Shown here: positions 1 to 9,528 of the stretch, in pieces
Position numbering within the stretch: position 1 is the first letter of the stretch
Layout: each line of letters opens with the position of its first letter
Assembly (NCBI RefSeq): GCF_000011185.1
Contig: NC_002689.2
Span: forward strand, 620,001-684,000
DNA: 64,000 nucleotides
Reading direction: 5' to 3'
From: Thermoplasma volcanium GSS1
GTDB lineage: Archaea > Thermoplasmatota > Thermoplasmata > Thermoplasmatales > Thermoplasmataceae
Translations under genes and position numbers: made by a program
Notes under the pieces: generated by a model
Database searches by the model: none
What the model was told of the DNA's origin: nothing
Seen by the model: only the letters and a program-made list of their open reading frames with translations

Positions 1-303
1 GGGGTTTGGGGCTACAAGGGTGGTGTGAATCCAGACATTCCGCCAATTAAATTCACAAACCAAAGCTTTCTCAAGTTCGTGGCTCAACCATTCATACCTG
101 TTTACTTCAACTTCTCTGCAAGTACAGGGGACTGGGCTATGGTAGTGGCAGTCAACTGGACATTTATATCTGAAAAGTACCACTTTGAAGTACCTGTAGG
201 ATTATTGAATTTAACCTTCAATAATTCGGTAAACGCAGTTCAGCTTTTACAAATCGTGAATCCAGCCCTAATTCCATATTACACTTCTTACTACCAGGGC
301 TAA
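1..303 (+). CDS. C-terminal part of a probable exported/surface protein
   Basis: The frame is open from base 1, so the gene begins left of the window and only the last 100 residues are visible. The fragment is rich in aromatic and hydroxyl residues and has several N-x-S/T sequons (NQS, NFS, NWT, NLT, NNS), as is common in exported glycosylated proteins of Thermoplasma. No membrane anchor or catalytic motif is visible in this part. A GTG at base 25 could look like a start, but the reading frame upstream of it codes just as well. Family not recognised. Confidence 0.55.
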   Translation, partial: GVWGYKGGVNPDIPPIKFTNQSFLKFVAQPFIPVYFNFSASTGDWAMVVAVNWTFISEKYHFEVPVGLLNLTFNNSVNAVQLLQIVNPALIPYYTSYYQG

Positions 304-799
304 TTTTTATTTGTTTTATTGAAGTTTCCAACCGTTTGATGAGATATAGAAAAGATCGAGGAATAACATAAGTAGGAACGCAGGAAATCCTTCGCAAATA
401 AAATATTAGAGAGCATTTTCTAAGCAATAATAAAGATGATAGATCCGTTCAAGAAAAGTCGTTTTAGACGATGCATCTTATATGAAGAGGAAAAATGTAT
501 AGCCTATCAAATGCTCCAATAATTAAGATGCCCACGGCTTGTGGAGGTACTAAATAGCTTATTACTGGCAGAGAAAGATCAATGTGCGAACAGTACAATG
601 CAAGGAGAGCAGATCACGAATAGATGTCTAAGCATCGATCGGGCCCAAAGCTTGAATGCGAATAGATAAAAGGGGATCCTAGATCCGGAAATAGATACGA
701 TCTTTAAAGTAGCTACACATTGAACTCATAGGCGATGCTTAAATAAGATAAGAATCATGATGTTTATATACAAAACGACTTAAAAAGGAAAGCAGAGGG
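304..799. other. Intergenic stretch, no supportable gene
   Basis: About 500 bases with only short open frames, none with a convincing ribosome binding site or recognisable product. It reads as noncoding or strongly decayed DNA. The right end carries the promoter of the next gene: a TATA box (TTTATATA, 763-770) about 30 bases before the ATG at 800. Confidence 0.5.
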
Positions 800-1501
800 A
801 TGCAGACGGAAGATAATGAAGATGCTTTTGGGCACGCGCTCCTTGATTTTTCTAGCGGACACTGCAGCTATGAAATGATAGAAACGTCAGATGGGAAGAT
901 CGATGTAACGTCTATATCCTATTACTTTAAGAATTATGATCAGTGGCCTCTTATGGAACAGAAAGCCATTGAATATGCAAAAGGTATAATTGTGGACGCG
1001 GGTGCAGGTGCTGGCCGCCATTCTCTTTATCTTCGCAAAAAGGGTTACCAAGTATTCCCTTTTGATATTTCTCCTGGTGCAGTATCGGTAATGAAAAAAC
1101 GTGGGCTTGATAATGCCTCTATTATGTCGTTAGAAGAGTTCGATATGTCTTTCGATACGCTCCTTCTACTCGGAAACAATTTCGGTTTACTCCGCTCTTA
1201 TAAAAAAGCGCCAATATATCTGAGAAAATTGTACGAAAAGTCTAGCGATCATGCCATGATCATAGGCGAAACAACAGATCCTGTATCAACAAGATTCGCC
1301 AGCAACGATTCTGGCCTCGAAGCAGGGGACCTTACTATAAGAGTAGTATACAAGGAATACAAAACGCCATGGTTCGAGTATATGCTTGCTTCTAAGGAAA
1401 AATTAGAAATGTTAGTTAAGGACACCGGGTGGAGGGTAAAAAAATTCATTGAAATGGATGGTGTTGATGTTTATTGCTTTTTACTTGAAAAGGAGAAATA
1501 A
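800..1501 (+). CDS. SAM-dependent class I methyltransferase
   Basis: This 233-residue protein has the glycine-rich SAM-binding motif I, VDAGAGAGRHS, at residues 65-75. The following strand (VFPFDISPGAV) carries the acidic residue expected to bind the ribose. The aspartate-containing loop (FDTLLLLGNNFGLL) matches motif IV of small class I methyltransferases. The substrate cannot be told from sequence. It is transcribed from its own promoter (TATA at 763-770), upstream of the chelatase-like gene but separated by 100 bases, so a shared role in tetrapyrrole chemistry is only a guess. Confidence 0.8.
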   Translation: MQTEDNEDAFGHALLDFSSGHCSYEMIETSDGKIDVTSISYYFKNYDQWPLMEQKAIEYAKGIIVDAGAGAGRHSLYLRKKGYQVFPFDISPGAVSVMKKRGLDNASIMSLEEFDMSFDTLLLLGNNFGLLRSYKKAPIYLRKLYEKSSDHAMIIGETTDPVSTRFASNDSGLEAGDLTIRVVYKEYKTPWFEYMLASKEKLEMLVKDTGWRVKKFIEMDGVDVYCFLLEKEK

Positions 1502-1602
1502 AGCTGTAACCAGAAACATAAAATAACCATGCCAGCATGCATGTAATAATGCTAAAGAATCTACTAAGCCATTTCATTCTTTATGAAATAGGTGATGTTT
1601 GA

Positions 1603-3447
1603 ATGGATAGGCTCCTATTTCCGTTTTCAGCTGTTGTAGGCGAAGATGATCTGAAGGAGGCCCTGTTGATAAATGCGGTAAATCCTAGGATAGGTGGAGT
1701 CCTTATAAGGGGGCCAAAGGGCGTAGCGAAATCCACCATAGCAAGATCCCTTATCGACATTTTGCCAGAGATAGATGTTGTTAAGGATTGCCCGTTCAAA
1801 TGCGACCCGGACGATTATGAAAGCATGTGCGATGAGTGTCGCATAAAATACGAAAAAGGGCAGATCGTTAGGGATAGGCGAAAGATGCCTTTCGTGGACC
1901 TTCCGGTTAGTGCAACAATTGATAGAGTTATAGGCAGTATAGATATTTCCAAGGCTGTAAATGAAGGGATTAAGGCCCTTCAGCCAGGGCTATTGGCTGA
2001 CGCAAATAGGGGGATAATATATATAGACGAGGTAAATCTGCTCGATGATTCTGTCATTGATGCTATTCTTGATGCGGCAGCATCAGGAATAAACGTGGTT
2101 GAACGGGAGGGTGTGTCTATAGTCCATCCGGCAAAATTTATCTTGATAGGTACTATGAACCCAGAAGAAGGAGACTTAAGGCCTCAGTTAAGGGATAGAT
2201 TTGGGCTTTCTGTGGATGCTGTTCAGCCAGATTCACCCGACGAGCTCATAACGATATCAGATAGGGTAGAGGAATACGATGCGAATCCCAGAGCTTTTGC
2301 GGAGAAGTATCGTAGGGATCAGGAAAAACTTAGAGCATCAGTTATAGAGGCAAGGCGTATTCTTCCCGAGGTCACCATATCCAATGACTTGAAGCGATAT
2401 ATAGCAAACGTTGTAATTAAGTTAAACGCTGGAAACAGGGCAATGATAACCGCTATTAAAGCCTCTAAAGCGATAGCTGCACTTGCCGGAAGAAAAAAAG
2501 TAAATATAGAAGATGTAGAAAGAGCTTTATATCTTACTTTAAAGCACAGAGTTCAGGACAAAAGTATGATAAAGGGCACTATTGAAAAGGAGTCAAGGTT
2601 CCTTAAAACAGCATCCTATGAGGCAGGTTCCGAATCTGGTAAGGAGAATAGCCCTTCCCCTAATGGAAACAATAGAGACAAGCCTCAACCTTCTGAAAAT
2701 GAGGTATTGGAGAGAAGAGTATCCGCTTCTTTCAATGAAAGTGGATCAACTTCCGGCAGGGCGGGGGTAGCCGACATAATAAGAAACCTTGACTATAACA
2801 GGACAGGAACAGTTTTTAACGCCTACGAAACTCTCGTTAAGATGGCTCTGAACCACGACAATCGCATAAAGCCGGAGGATGTTGTAATGACCAAAGCAAC
2901 ATCCAGGTCTTCACTTCCAGTTATACTTGCACTTGATGCAAGCAGATCTATGGAAACCATGAAGAGAATAGCGATAGCCCGTGGCATTGCAAGGGACTTT
3001 TTGAAGTCTGCATATAGAATGAGAGTGAAAATGTCCTATCTCACGTTTTCTGGCTCAGATACAGCTGTACGAGTGGAAATGACAAGAGATATCGGAAGGA
3101 TAGAAGAGGAGATTATGCACACTGTAGCAAAAGGGAAGACTCCACTCCCATCTGCGCTCAAGAAGATGTACGAAATCTCTTCAAGGTACAGAAAACGCAC
3201 AGTATCTATTCTTATAACAGATGGCAGGGCAAACGTACCCATAAACAGGTCAGTTGAAGAGGATTTAAGATACTGGTCCAAGAAACTTGGCCTAAAAAGC
3301 GACCTGTTCCTAATTTCTTCTACCATGGGAAGCGAACAATTTATACCTACCTATAACAATGACATATGCAGCTATTCTCGAGGCAGGCTCATAGAGCTTA
3401 ACAGCAATGGCGATTTAAGCATTCACTCTGGATACAGAAAATTTTAA
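1603..3447 (+). CDS. Magnesium/cobalt chelatase-type AAA+ and VWA protein (ChlI-ChlD fusion)
   Basis: This 614-residue protein joins an N-terminal AAA+ ATPase to a C-terminal von Willebrand A domain. Walker A is GPKGVAKS at 37-44, Walker B is the IYIDEVNLLDD stretch, and the sensor region contains TMNPEEG and the RDRFGL arginine finger. After a low-complexity acidic/polar linker (about residues 345-390), the VWA domain has the MIDAS motif DASRSM at 445-450. In chelatases, the I and D subunits drive metal insertion into tetrapyrroles together with a large H/CobN subunit. No CobN/ChlH is visible here, though heme genes lie 1.6 kb away. The cysteine cluster after Walker A (CPFKCDPDDYESMCDEC) is typical of this family. 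It may serve cobalamin synthesis or act as a MoxR-like chaperone. Confidence 0.85.
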   Translation: MDRLLFPFSAVVGEDDLKEALLINAVNPRIGGVLIRGPKGVAKSTIARSLIDILPEIDVVKDCPFKCDPDDYESMCDECRIKYEKGQIVRDRRKMPFVDLPVSATIDRVIGSIDISKAVNEGIKALQPGLLADANRGIIYIDEVNLLDDSVIDAILDAAASGINVVEREGVSIVHPAKFILIGTMNPEEGDLRPQLRDRFGLSVDAVQPDSPDELITISDRVEEYDANPRAFAEKYRRDQEKLRASVIEARRILPEVTISNDLKRYIANVVIKLNAGNRAMITAIKASKAIAALAGRKKVNIEDVERALYLTLKHRVQDKSMIKGTIEKESRFLKTASYEAGSESGKENSPSPNGNNRDKPQPSENEVLERRVSASFNESGSTSGRAGVADIIRNLDYNRTGTVFNAYETLVKMALNHDNRIKPEDVVMTKATSRSSLPVILALDASRSMETMKRIAIARGIARDFLKSAYRMRVKMSYLTFSGSDTAVRVEMTRDIGRIEEEIMHTVAKGKTPLPSALKKMYEISSRYRKRTVSILITDGRANVPINRSVEEDLRYWSKKLGLKSDLFLISSTMGSEQFIPTYNNDICSYSRGRLIELNSNGDLSIHSGYRKF

Positions 3448-3522
3448 TGCCGTGCGCTCATTTTTATCAGAGTAATGGTTTGATACGCATAAAATTTTTA
3501 ATATCTCGGTCATATCCACCGG

Positions 3523-4440
3523 ATGTTAAAGAATAAGAGTGTTGTCTCAATCGATGATGTACAAAATGACGATCTCTTTGAAATTTTCGACCTATCCGAA
3601 TCGATGCTGAAAACTATTGAGAGCAAAGGGAACGCCCCTCTTCTAACAAATAAAATAATGGCAACCCTCTTCTATGAACCAAGCACTCGAACGAGGCTTT
3701 CATTTGAGAGTGCCATGCACAGGCTTGGGGGTTCCGTAATAACGGTCTCGGACACTAAGACAAGTTCTGCGGCAAAGGGAGAAACGCTTGCGGACACAGT
3801 GAGAATGGCATCATCATATTCGGACATAATAGTGATTCGGCATCCCCTTGAAGGTGCAGCTAGACTGGCATCTAGGTTTACAAGCAAGCCCATAATTAAT
3901 GCAGGAGATGGATCAGGGCAGCATCCAACTCAGACCATACTGGATCTTTTTACTATAAAGAAGGAGCTTGGATCCATAGACGGAAAAGTAATAACAATGG
4001 TCGGAGACTTGAGATATGGTCGAACTATACATTCTCTGATAATAGCCCTGAGCAGGTTCGATGTTAAGGTTAACTTAGTAAGCCCGGAGATCTTAAGGCT
4101 TCCGGAATACGTTTATTCTATGCTACCTGACAGAAATTATGTAAAGGAGTACAACGATCTTGAAGAAGTGATAGGAGAAACGGACGTGCTGTACGTTACT
4201 AGAATACAGAAGGAAAGATTCAGTGACCAGAATGAATATCAGAGTGTTATCGGTTCTTATTCCATAAATTCTGAAACTGTGGAAAAGATGAAGAAAAAGA
4301 GCGTCATAATGCATCCACTTCCACGTGTTGATGAGATCTCTCCAGATGTGGATAATATGCCACAAGCAGCTTATTTTAGGCAGGCCTATTACGGAGTACC
4401 GGTAAGGATGGCTTTAATATACAAGATTCTGGGTGATTAA
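3523..4440 (+). CDS. pyrB: Aspartate carbamoyltransferase, catalytic subunit
   Basis: It catalyses carbamoyl phosphate + aspartate to carbamoyl aspartate, the first committed step of pyrimidine synthesis. The 305-residue length is normal. The carbamoyl-phosphate motif STRTR is at 54-58 inside the [13 protein letters not shown] signature, and the HPLPR loop is at 264-268. GQHPTQ and the second-domain aspartate-binding loop are present. The ATG lies about 27 bases after an AT-rich promoter element, so the message is probably leaderless. The regulatory subunit gene begins two bases after this stop codon. Confidence 0.97.
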   Translation: MLKNKSVVSIDDVQNDDLFEIFDLSESMLKTIESKGNAPLLTNKIMATLFYEPSTRTRLSFESAMHRLGGSVITVSDTKTSSAAKGETLADTVRMASSYSDIIVIRHPLEGAARLASRFTSKPIINAGDGSGQHPTQTILDLFTIKKELGSIDGKVITMVGDLRYGRTIHSLIIALSRFDVKVNLVSPEILRLPEYVYSMLPDRNYVKEYNDLEEVIGETDVLYVTRIQKERFSDQNEYQSVIGSYSINSETVEKMKKKSVIMHPLPRVDEISPDVDNMPQAAYFRQAYYGVPVRMALIYKILGD

Positions 4441-4441
4441 A

Positions 4442-4900
4442 ATGGAGGAAAAGACTCTAAAGATATCAAAGATTAAGGATGGAACTGTTATCGATCACAT
4501 ACCTTCTGGCAAAGCACTTAGAGTGCTTTCGATATTAGGAATAAGGGACGACGTTGATTATACAGTCAGTGTTGGAATGCATGTACCAAGCAGCAAGATG
4601 GAGTATAAGGATGTTATAAAGATAGAAAACAGATCGCTCGATAAAAATGAGCTGGATATGATATCTCTTACTGCGCCTAATGCCACCATAAGCATAATAA
4701 AAAATTATGAGATAAGCGAAAAATTTAAGGTTGAATTACCGCCGAAGCTAATAGGAATAATCAAGTGCAAGAATCAGAACTGCATAACAAATACACGGGA
4801 GCCTGTAAAGCCAGAGTTCGAAATAGTATCGCGCCATCCGTTGGTGCTGAGATGTGTTTATTGTCAAAGAACAATGAATGAAAGGGACGTGTTCGAGTAA
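4442..4900 (+). CDS. pyrI: Aspartate carbamoyltransferase, regulatory subunit
   Basis: This 152-residue protein has the allosteric N-terminal domain and a C-terminal zinc domain with four cysteines (CKNQNC at about 108-113 and CVYC near the end), which contacts PyrB. I chose the ATG at 4442 because GGTGAT at 4432-4437 sits at proper SD spacing and overlaps the pyrB stop. An in-frame GTG at 4433 would add three residues but has no such site. The pair is translationally coupled, giving the holoenzyme subject to nucleotide feedback. Confidence 0.95.
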   Translation: MEEKTLKISKIKDGTVIDHIPSGKALRVLSILGIRDDVDYTVSVGMHVPSSKMEYKDVIKIENRSLDKNELDMISLTAPNATISIIKNYEISEKFKVELPPKLIGIIKCKNQNCITNTREPVKPEFEIVSRHPLVLRCVYCQRTMNERDVFE

Positions 4901-5032
4901 ACCATCCGTTGAATGGAAGAGCCCAAGATCCAGCAGAATAAAACTAAGTATCAGTTTCAGATCGTGATGTACGTCTGGCCTATCAAATAAACAATTATCC
5001 TATTTTTGTTAGTTATTTTGCATATATCTGTA

Positions 5033-5731
5033 TTATTTATTCTCTGCATTGCAGATAAAATAATCGATCTTTTTTAGAAGCTCTAAAAAGTCTGAGTTTC
5101 CTGTAATATCGGGCATAATACCGTGAGACATAAGGGTATTGGTGGTTGTCACTCCTATGGAGAATACCATTTTTTTGTCTTCTTTTAAAAATGGTATTAC
5201 TATTTCTGCCTCCATTGATGAGGTAATTATCACACCAAGGCAGTTCTGGTCTTTGTAATGCTTTTCGAAATCTTTTGTGTCTGGTACTGCATCATAGATC
5301 CTGAACTCTAAGAAATCGATCCCCTCTTCTTTTAGCTTCTCAGTAAGGACTTCGTTTGCCTTCTTGCTTCTTAAAATAAGAATTTTCTTGTCTTTGCACT
5401 TACTTATTATTAAGTTCGCAAGCCCTTCGGAGTCCATATTTTCAGGGTATAAGCATTTGTGTCCATAGGCCTGCACCCTCTCGCACGTCGCCTTGCCGAT
5501 ACCCAAAATAGTAAAGCCTTTCATATTGACTCTTGAAAAGAAAAGATCAACTCCAAAGGTGCTTGTGAATACTATACAGTCCGCAGCGCTCTCTTTAAGT
5601 ATCTTTTCTATATTGATATCCAATGGCATGAGTCTTGTTACTGGTATATTTATCAGGTCAAAGCACGGTGAATCAAACTTTACGAATTTCTCAGCGGGCC
5701 TTAGCGAAATTATGAATTTACGTAAAGTCAT
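5033..5731 (-). CDS. hemD: Uroporphyrinogen-III synthase
   Basis: This 232-residue protein closes and inverts ring D of hydroxymethylbilane to give uroporphyrinogen III. The family is poorly conserved, but the two-lobed pattern is visible: VFTSTFGVDLF and GIGKATCERVQAYG in the first half, LILRSKKANE and VIITSSMEAE in the second, with SIGVTTTNTLMSHG near the end. Its start overlaps the hemC stop as TAATG, so it is the last gene of a coupled hemL-hemC-hemD operon. In archaea the product feeds siroheme, cobalamin and, by the alternative route, heme. Confidence 0.92.
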   Translation of the reverse strand: MTLRKFIISLRPAEKFVKFDSPCFDLINIPVTRLMPLDINIEKILKESAADCIVFTSTFGVDLFFSRVNMKGFTILGIGKATCERVQAYGHKCLYPENMDSEGLANLIISKCKDKKILILRSKKANEVLTEKLKEEGIDFLEFRIYDAVPDTKDFEKHYKDQNCLGVIITSSMEAEIVIPFLKEDKKMVFSIGVTTTNTLMSHGIMPDITGNSDFLELLKKIDYFICNAENK

Positions 5732-6624
5732 TACTCTTCACTCGCAATATATCCGTATTCTCTTGGGATATTCTCCCTTATGTAAGAAACTAAAGAATCT
5801 ACATCTGATAAATCGTTTAAGTATTGTTCAAAGACCGAGACATCGTCTCCCTGCATCGAGAAAAACTGTGCGATAATTTTATGGCCTTTGCCTGAAGGCC
5901 TGCTAAGTATTCCAACTGGTGTTGAGCATCCAAGTTTTAGCTGTTGAACTACGCTCCTCTCTATTTGCATCTCTTCAAATGTATTTTCGTCGTTTATTTC
6001 TTCCAGAATTTTTCTAACTGTTCCCTCTTTTTTTGAAACAACTGCTATTATTCCTTGATTTGGAGCAGGAACAAATTTATTCTCATCCAGCTTAGAATAT
6101 TCCACGTTAAGGCCAAGCCTTTGTATAGCAGCTTCTGCCATAACTATTGCATCAAGGCCGAGTTCAGACATCTTGGCTATTCTTGTTTCAATATTTCCTC
6201 TTATGTTTTCGAACTTAAGGTCCTGCCTTGCGTATTTTAATTGAAAGATTCTTCTTATGCTTGATGTGCCTACTTTTGCAGAAATAGGAAGTGATCTTAA
6301 ATCGTACTTTGAAACAAGGGCATCATTGAATGATCCTCTCTTCAAGGTTGCGGCTATTGTAAGTCTGTTTTCTATTTCCGATGGTATGTCCTTGGCGCTA
6401 TGTACGGCTACATCAATTTCTCCTCTGAGTATCATATTGTTTAGATCCTGGACAAATACTCCTGTCTTTCCGATGGAATAGATGGGGTTTTTAGTATCAA
6501 TATCTCCGGCTGACCTATGCTTTACTATCTCTGTATCTATTCCTATTGCTTCCAACGAAGAAGCGACCATATTTGCCTGTGCAACAGCCAAGTTGCTTGG
6601 CCTTGTGCCAATCTTAATCTTCAT
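5731..6624 (-). CDS. hemC: Porphobilinogen deaminase (hydroxymethylbilane synthase)
   Basis: It polymerises four porphobilinogens. The 297-residue protein has the N-terminal KIGTRPSNLAVAQ, HSAKDIPSE, and the conserved arginine stretch GTSSIRRIFQL with the following NIRGNIETR. The cofactor-binding cysteine is C233, in LGCSTPVG, where the dipyrromethane primer attaches. Start and stop are shared with neighbours as TAATG on both sides (6624 and 5731), indicating translational coupling. Confidence 0.96.
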   Translation of the reverse strand: MKIKIGTRPSNLAVAQANMVASSLEAIGIDTEIVKHRSAGDIDTKNPIYSIGKTGVFVQDLNNMILRGEIDVAVHSAKDIPSEIENRLTIAATLKRGSFNDALVSKYDLRSLPISAKVGTSSIRRIFQLKYARQDLKFENIRGNIETRIAKMSELGLDAIVMAEAAIQRLGLNVEYSKLDENKFVPAPNQGIIAVVSKKEGTVRKILEEINDENTFEEMQIERSVVQQLKLGCSTPVGILSRPSGKGHKIIAQFFSMQGDDVSVFEQYLNDLSDVDSLVSYIRENIPREYGYIASEE

Positions 6625-7886
6625 TAATCCATCTCCGCCACTGCCTTTTCAAAGGCTGCTAGAGTGGCATCTATGTCGGAATCAGAATGGGCAAAGCTCA
6701 CAAAATTAGTTTCATATTGCGATGGAGGCAGGTAAACCCCGTTTTTCGATAAAGCCTTGAACAGTTTGAAATACACCTCTTTTCGTGCTTTTAAGGCATC
6801 ATCATAGTTGTTTACATGATCGGCAAAGAATACCTGAAACATAGTGCCGTAATATTTAATTGTATGTGTTATGTGTTTTCTATCCAATATATCGTCTATA
6901 CCAGACACTAGTTTTTGGGTCCTTTTTTTTAGGATCGAGTAATCCTGTTTCGATAGCTTTTCCATGGCTGCGTATCCTGCAGCCATGGACATAGGATTCC
7001 CCGAAAACGTCCCCGCCTCATAGACATTGCCGGATGGAGAAATATTCTTCATTATTTCTTCGGATCCACCAAACAAGCCTATTGGCAAGCCTCCGCCTAT
7101 GATCTTCCCCATCGTTGTGATGTCTGGATCTATCCTCATAATATCCTGAAATGGCGAAAACGCAAATCTATAGCCTGTAATAACCTCATCAAAAATCAAT
7201 AACGATCCGTGTTTCTGCGTTATGTCTCTCAAAAACTCTAGGAACCCCTGTTTTGGTAATATAACACCTGCATTTCCCATTATGGGTTCAGTTATAACAG
7301 CTGCTATCTTATCCCCATATTTTTGGAAGATCTCCTTGATATTATTCTCGTCATTATATTTGCCAACAATCACCGTTTGAGCCACTTCGTCGGGTATTCC
7401 CGGGGATGAAGGTGATCCGAACGTAAGCGTACCGCTTCCAGATTTTATTAGTGAATAGTCGTGCGCACCATGAAATCCCCCTTCCATCTTTACTATTAAT
7501 TTTCTTCCAGTGATTGCCCTTGCAAGTCTTATGGCGTGCATTGTAGCCTCTGTACCAGAATTCGTAAACCTCATCATTTCTATGTTCTTCGAAGTCTCTT
7601 TAATCATTTCGGCTAGCTTAATTTCGTTCTCACTTGGTTCTCCGAAAAGTAATCCCTTTTCTGCCTGTTCGATTACGGCTCTCGTGACATCTGGATCAGA
7701 GTGACCAAGTATAAGCGGGCCATAGCCAAGGCAGTAATCAATATACTTGTTTCCGTCAACGTCCAGGATAGTTGATCCTTTTCCCTCCTTGACGTAGAAC
7801 GGGTAATCTTTAAAGTACCTAACAGGTGAGTTCACTCCCATAGGAAACAGCTTAGCTGCGAGTTCAAACAGTTCTTTTGATGACAT
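6624..7886 (-). CDS. hemL: Glutamate-1-semialdehyde 2,1-aminomutase
   Basis: This PLP enzyme converts glutamate-1-semialdehyde to 5-aminolevulinate in the C5 pathway. The 420-residue length is normal. The catalytic lysine is K261 in [14 protein letters not shown], the PLP aspartate is in [12 protein letters not shown], and the N-terminal SPVRYF and [11 protein letters not shown] motifs are present. It is the first gene of the hemLCD operon. The sequence upstream (7922-7935) contains a short AGGTT/AACCT inverted repeat of unknown meaning. hemA and hemB are not in this window. Confidence 0.96.
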   Translation of the reverse strand: MSSKELFELAAKLFPMGVNSPVRYFKDYPFYVKEGKGSTILDVDGNKYIDYCLGYGPLILGHSDPDVTRAVIEQAEKGLLFGEPSENEIKLAEMIKETSKNIEMMRFTNSGTEATMHAIRLARAITGRKLIVKMEGGFHGAHDYSLIKSGSGTLTFGSPSSPGIPDEVAQTVIVGKYNDENNIKEIFQKYGDKIAAVITEPIMGNAGVILPKQGFLEFLRDITQKHGSLLIFDEVITGYRFAFSPFQDIMRIDPDITTMGKIIGGGLPIGLFGGSEEIMKNISPSGNVYEAGTFSGNPMSMAAGYAAMEKLSKQDYSILKKRTQKLVSGIDDILDRKHITHTIKYYGTMFQVFFADHVNNYDDALKARKEVYFKLFKALSKNGVYLPPSQYETNFVSFAHSDSDIDATLAAFEKAVAEMD

Positions 7887-8080
7887 AATATGACCCCAAG
7901 CGGTGTACAGAAGATATTCGCAGGTTTTCCAACCTACGAGTATACCACCTCAACCGCCGATAGAAAATCGATGAACAGTATAAAACGTTTTGATCCAAAC
8001 TGAAAGACCGAAGTGCAATGATCATTCTATAAAAAGGGAGAAAAATTTAAGGTGCAAATAATACAAGGAGAGGTGAACAG

Positions 8081-8554
8081 TTGGTATTGAATGATAACCA
8101 AATACAAAAAATGGTAGAACAAGGGTTCCTAATCTCTGAAAACTTTTCTGATGCATGCCTAACGCCTAATGGCTACGATGTTAGAGTAGAATCTATACTT
8201 GCAGACGAGAAGGAAGTTGATGAAACTATTGTTGGGACGATGAAACATTTTCTTGTGTCAACCTTGGAAGTATTGAGGCTTCCCGAGAATGTCATCGCCA
8301 ATATTTGGATTCGTTCAAGTTACGCCAGGCGTGGAGTAATAGGCTCTTTTGGCACAATAGACGCCGGCTATCATGGCAGCCTTACATTATCATTTTTTAA
8401 TGCTGGGCCCGATCTACACATATCCCGTGGAGACAGGATAGCACAGGTGATATTTCTCGAAATGAAAGAAAAGTCATCAATGAGCTACGAAATGAGATCT
8501 GGGCATTACCAACATTCCAGAGGAGTCGTTAAGGGCGAAGATAAGGATATTTAA
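8081..8554 (+). CDS. dcd: dCTP deaminase / dUTPase family protein
   Basis: This 157-residue trimeric-fold protein lowers dUTP or makes dUMP from dCTP. It shows the family motifs: LTPNGYDVRVE near the N terminus, IWIRSSYARRGV (the conserved R-S-S-x-x-R-x-G), the active-site loop GTIDAGYHGSLTLSFFN, and the RIAQVIFLEM strand. The start is TTG at 8081, supported by the purine-rich GGAGAGGTGA just before it. It is shorter than bacterial Dcd. Whether it deaminates, hydrolyses the triphosphate or does both cannot be decided by eye. Confidence 0.88.
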   Translation: MVLNDNQIQKMVEQGFLISENFSDACLTPNGYDVRVESILADEKEVDETIVGTMKHFLVSTLEVLRLPENVIANIWIRSSYARRGVIGSFGTIDAGYHGSLTLSFFNAGPDLHISRGDRIAQVIFLEMKEKSSMSYEMRSGHYQHSRGVVKGEDKDI

Positions 8555-8695
8555 TATAGTGATAAGCATAGAAGTTGATTGCTAATGTTGGACTTTATGT
8601 CCGCGCGGTGATGAATTGGCTCAATGTATTTATAATATATATCTTGTCTAATTTTGAATAGTTAAAGATTTTAACCATATTATGATCGCTCTGTT

Positions 8696-9193
8696 ATGGA
8701 AACTAAAAAACCGTCTGAATCTGAAACATTCGTTGAAAGGATGGTACTACCTGAGGATATGGATATTTATGAATACCTGTATGGTGGCAGATTAATGGAA
8801 TGGATAGACAACTGCGCATCCATAGTAGCTACGAAACACTGCAGAAAAAGAACTGTAACCGGGAGCATCGATTCCTTGTTCTTCCTTCTGCCTATACACT
8901 TAGGCGACATGGTACTGCTGCATGGCTATATAAATTATACCACTAAATCTACTATGGAGATAGAAATAGATGTAATAAAACAAGAGGGCCTTACAGGGAT
9001 AAGGAGATACGCAACAAAGGCTTACCTAACATATGTAGCTATTGATGCGGATGGTCGTCCAACGGAGATACCACAAATTGAGCCGGAAACCGATGATGAA
9101 AAGAGGAGATATGCAGAAGCAGAGAAAAGAGCCGAAGAGAGAAGAAAAAGGCTCGAGACAATTAAGCAACAGATCCTTAACTCACCACTATAA
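8696..9193 (+). CDS. Hotdog-fold acyl-CoA thioesterase
   Basis: This 165-residue protein has the acyl-CoA hydrolase pattern: VLPEDMDIYEYLYGGRLMEWID, where the long helix follows a conserved glycine-glycine, then FFLLPIHLGD and the KAYLTYVAID strand. The C-terminal 35 residues form a charged helix. It hydrolyses acyl-CoA thioesters in the cytoplasm. Archaeal membranes lack fatty acids, so the likely substrates come from fatty-acid or branched-chain degradation. It ends one base before the promoter of the secretion-like operon. Confidence 0.88.
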   Translation: METKKPSESETFVERMVLPEDMDIYEYLYGGRLMEWIDNCASIVATKHCRKRTVTGSIDSLFFLLPIHLGDMVLLHGYINYTTKSTMEIEIDVIKQEGLTGIRRYATKAYLTYVAIDADGRPTEIPQIEPETDDEKRRYAEAEKRAEERRKRLETIKQQILNSPL

Positions 9194-9202
9194 TTTTATA
9201 TA
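9194..9202 (+). promoter_or_regulatory. TATA box of the secretion-like operon
   Basis: TTTTATATA lies about 26 bases before the ATG at 9224, the spacing expected for an archaeal promoter driving a leaderless message. It suggests the three genes 9224-12449 are transcribed separately from the thioesterase gene. Confidence 0.6.
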
Positions 9203-9223
9203 TTTCTTGCATATGTTCTAATT

Positions 9224-9505
9224 ATGGTATCTATTCCAAGAATACCAATTACGTACATAGCTTCATATGGTACAAGTATCTCGTCAATATTATCGCGATT
9301 AGATACTATTGTGCTGTCGGTTTCTGCGGTAATTATATCTATACTCTGGATCCCAGTTGCACTTGAATTTTTTAGTTCAGATGAGAGTAAGCGTATTTCT
9401 GCAAGGACAAGATTAAAAAACGCCGCTATAGGTACATTCATATACATAATGGCGGTAAGCGGAATATTATATGCCTTAGTGAAATATATAATTACAGGAT
9501 CTTAG
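9224..9505 (+). CDS. Small two-helix membrane protein, VirB2/pilin-like (candidate)
   Basis: This 93-residue protein has two long hydrophobic helices (about 27-50 and 67-90) joined by a short polar, basic loop (SSDESKRISARTRLKN). This is the layout of VirB2/TrbC pilins and of the small CedA1-type proteins of archaeal DNA-import systems. No signal-peptidase site is obvious. It starts at an ATG 26 bases after a TATA box and is followed 23 bases later by the polytopic gene. The sequence is too short to assign by motif, so the call rests on topology and on the VirB6-like and VirB4-like genes next to it. Confidence 0.5.
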   Translation: MVSIPRIPITYIASYGTSISSILSRLDTIVLSVSAVIISILWIPVALEFFSSDESKRISARTRLKNAAIGTFIYIMAVSGILYALVKYIITGS

Positions 9506-9528
9506 AGAAATAAACCGAGGGCTTAAAG

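Noticed and set aside
218-427. Minus-strand open frame opposite the first gene's end
   Set aside because: It overlaps a real coding end, has no ribosome binding site or promoter, and its residues look random.
7922-7935. AGGTT/AACCT inverted repeat upstream of hemL
   Set aside because: Only five-base arms; expected by chance at this length, so not listed as a site.
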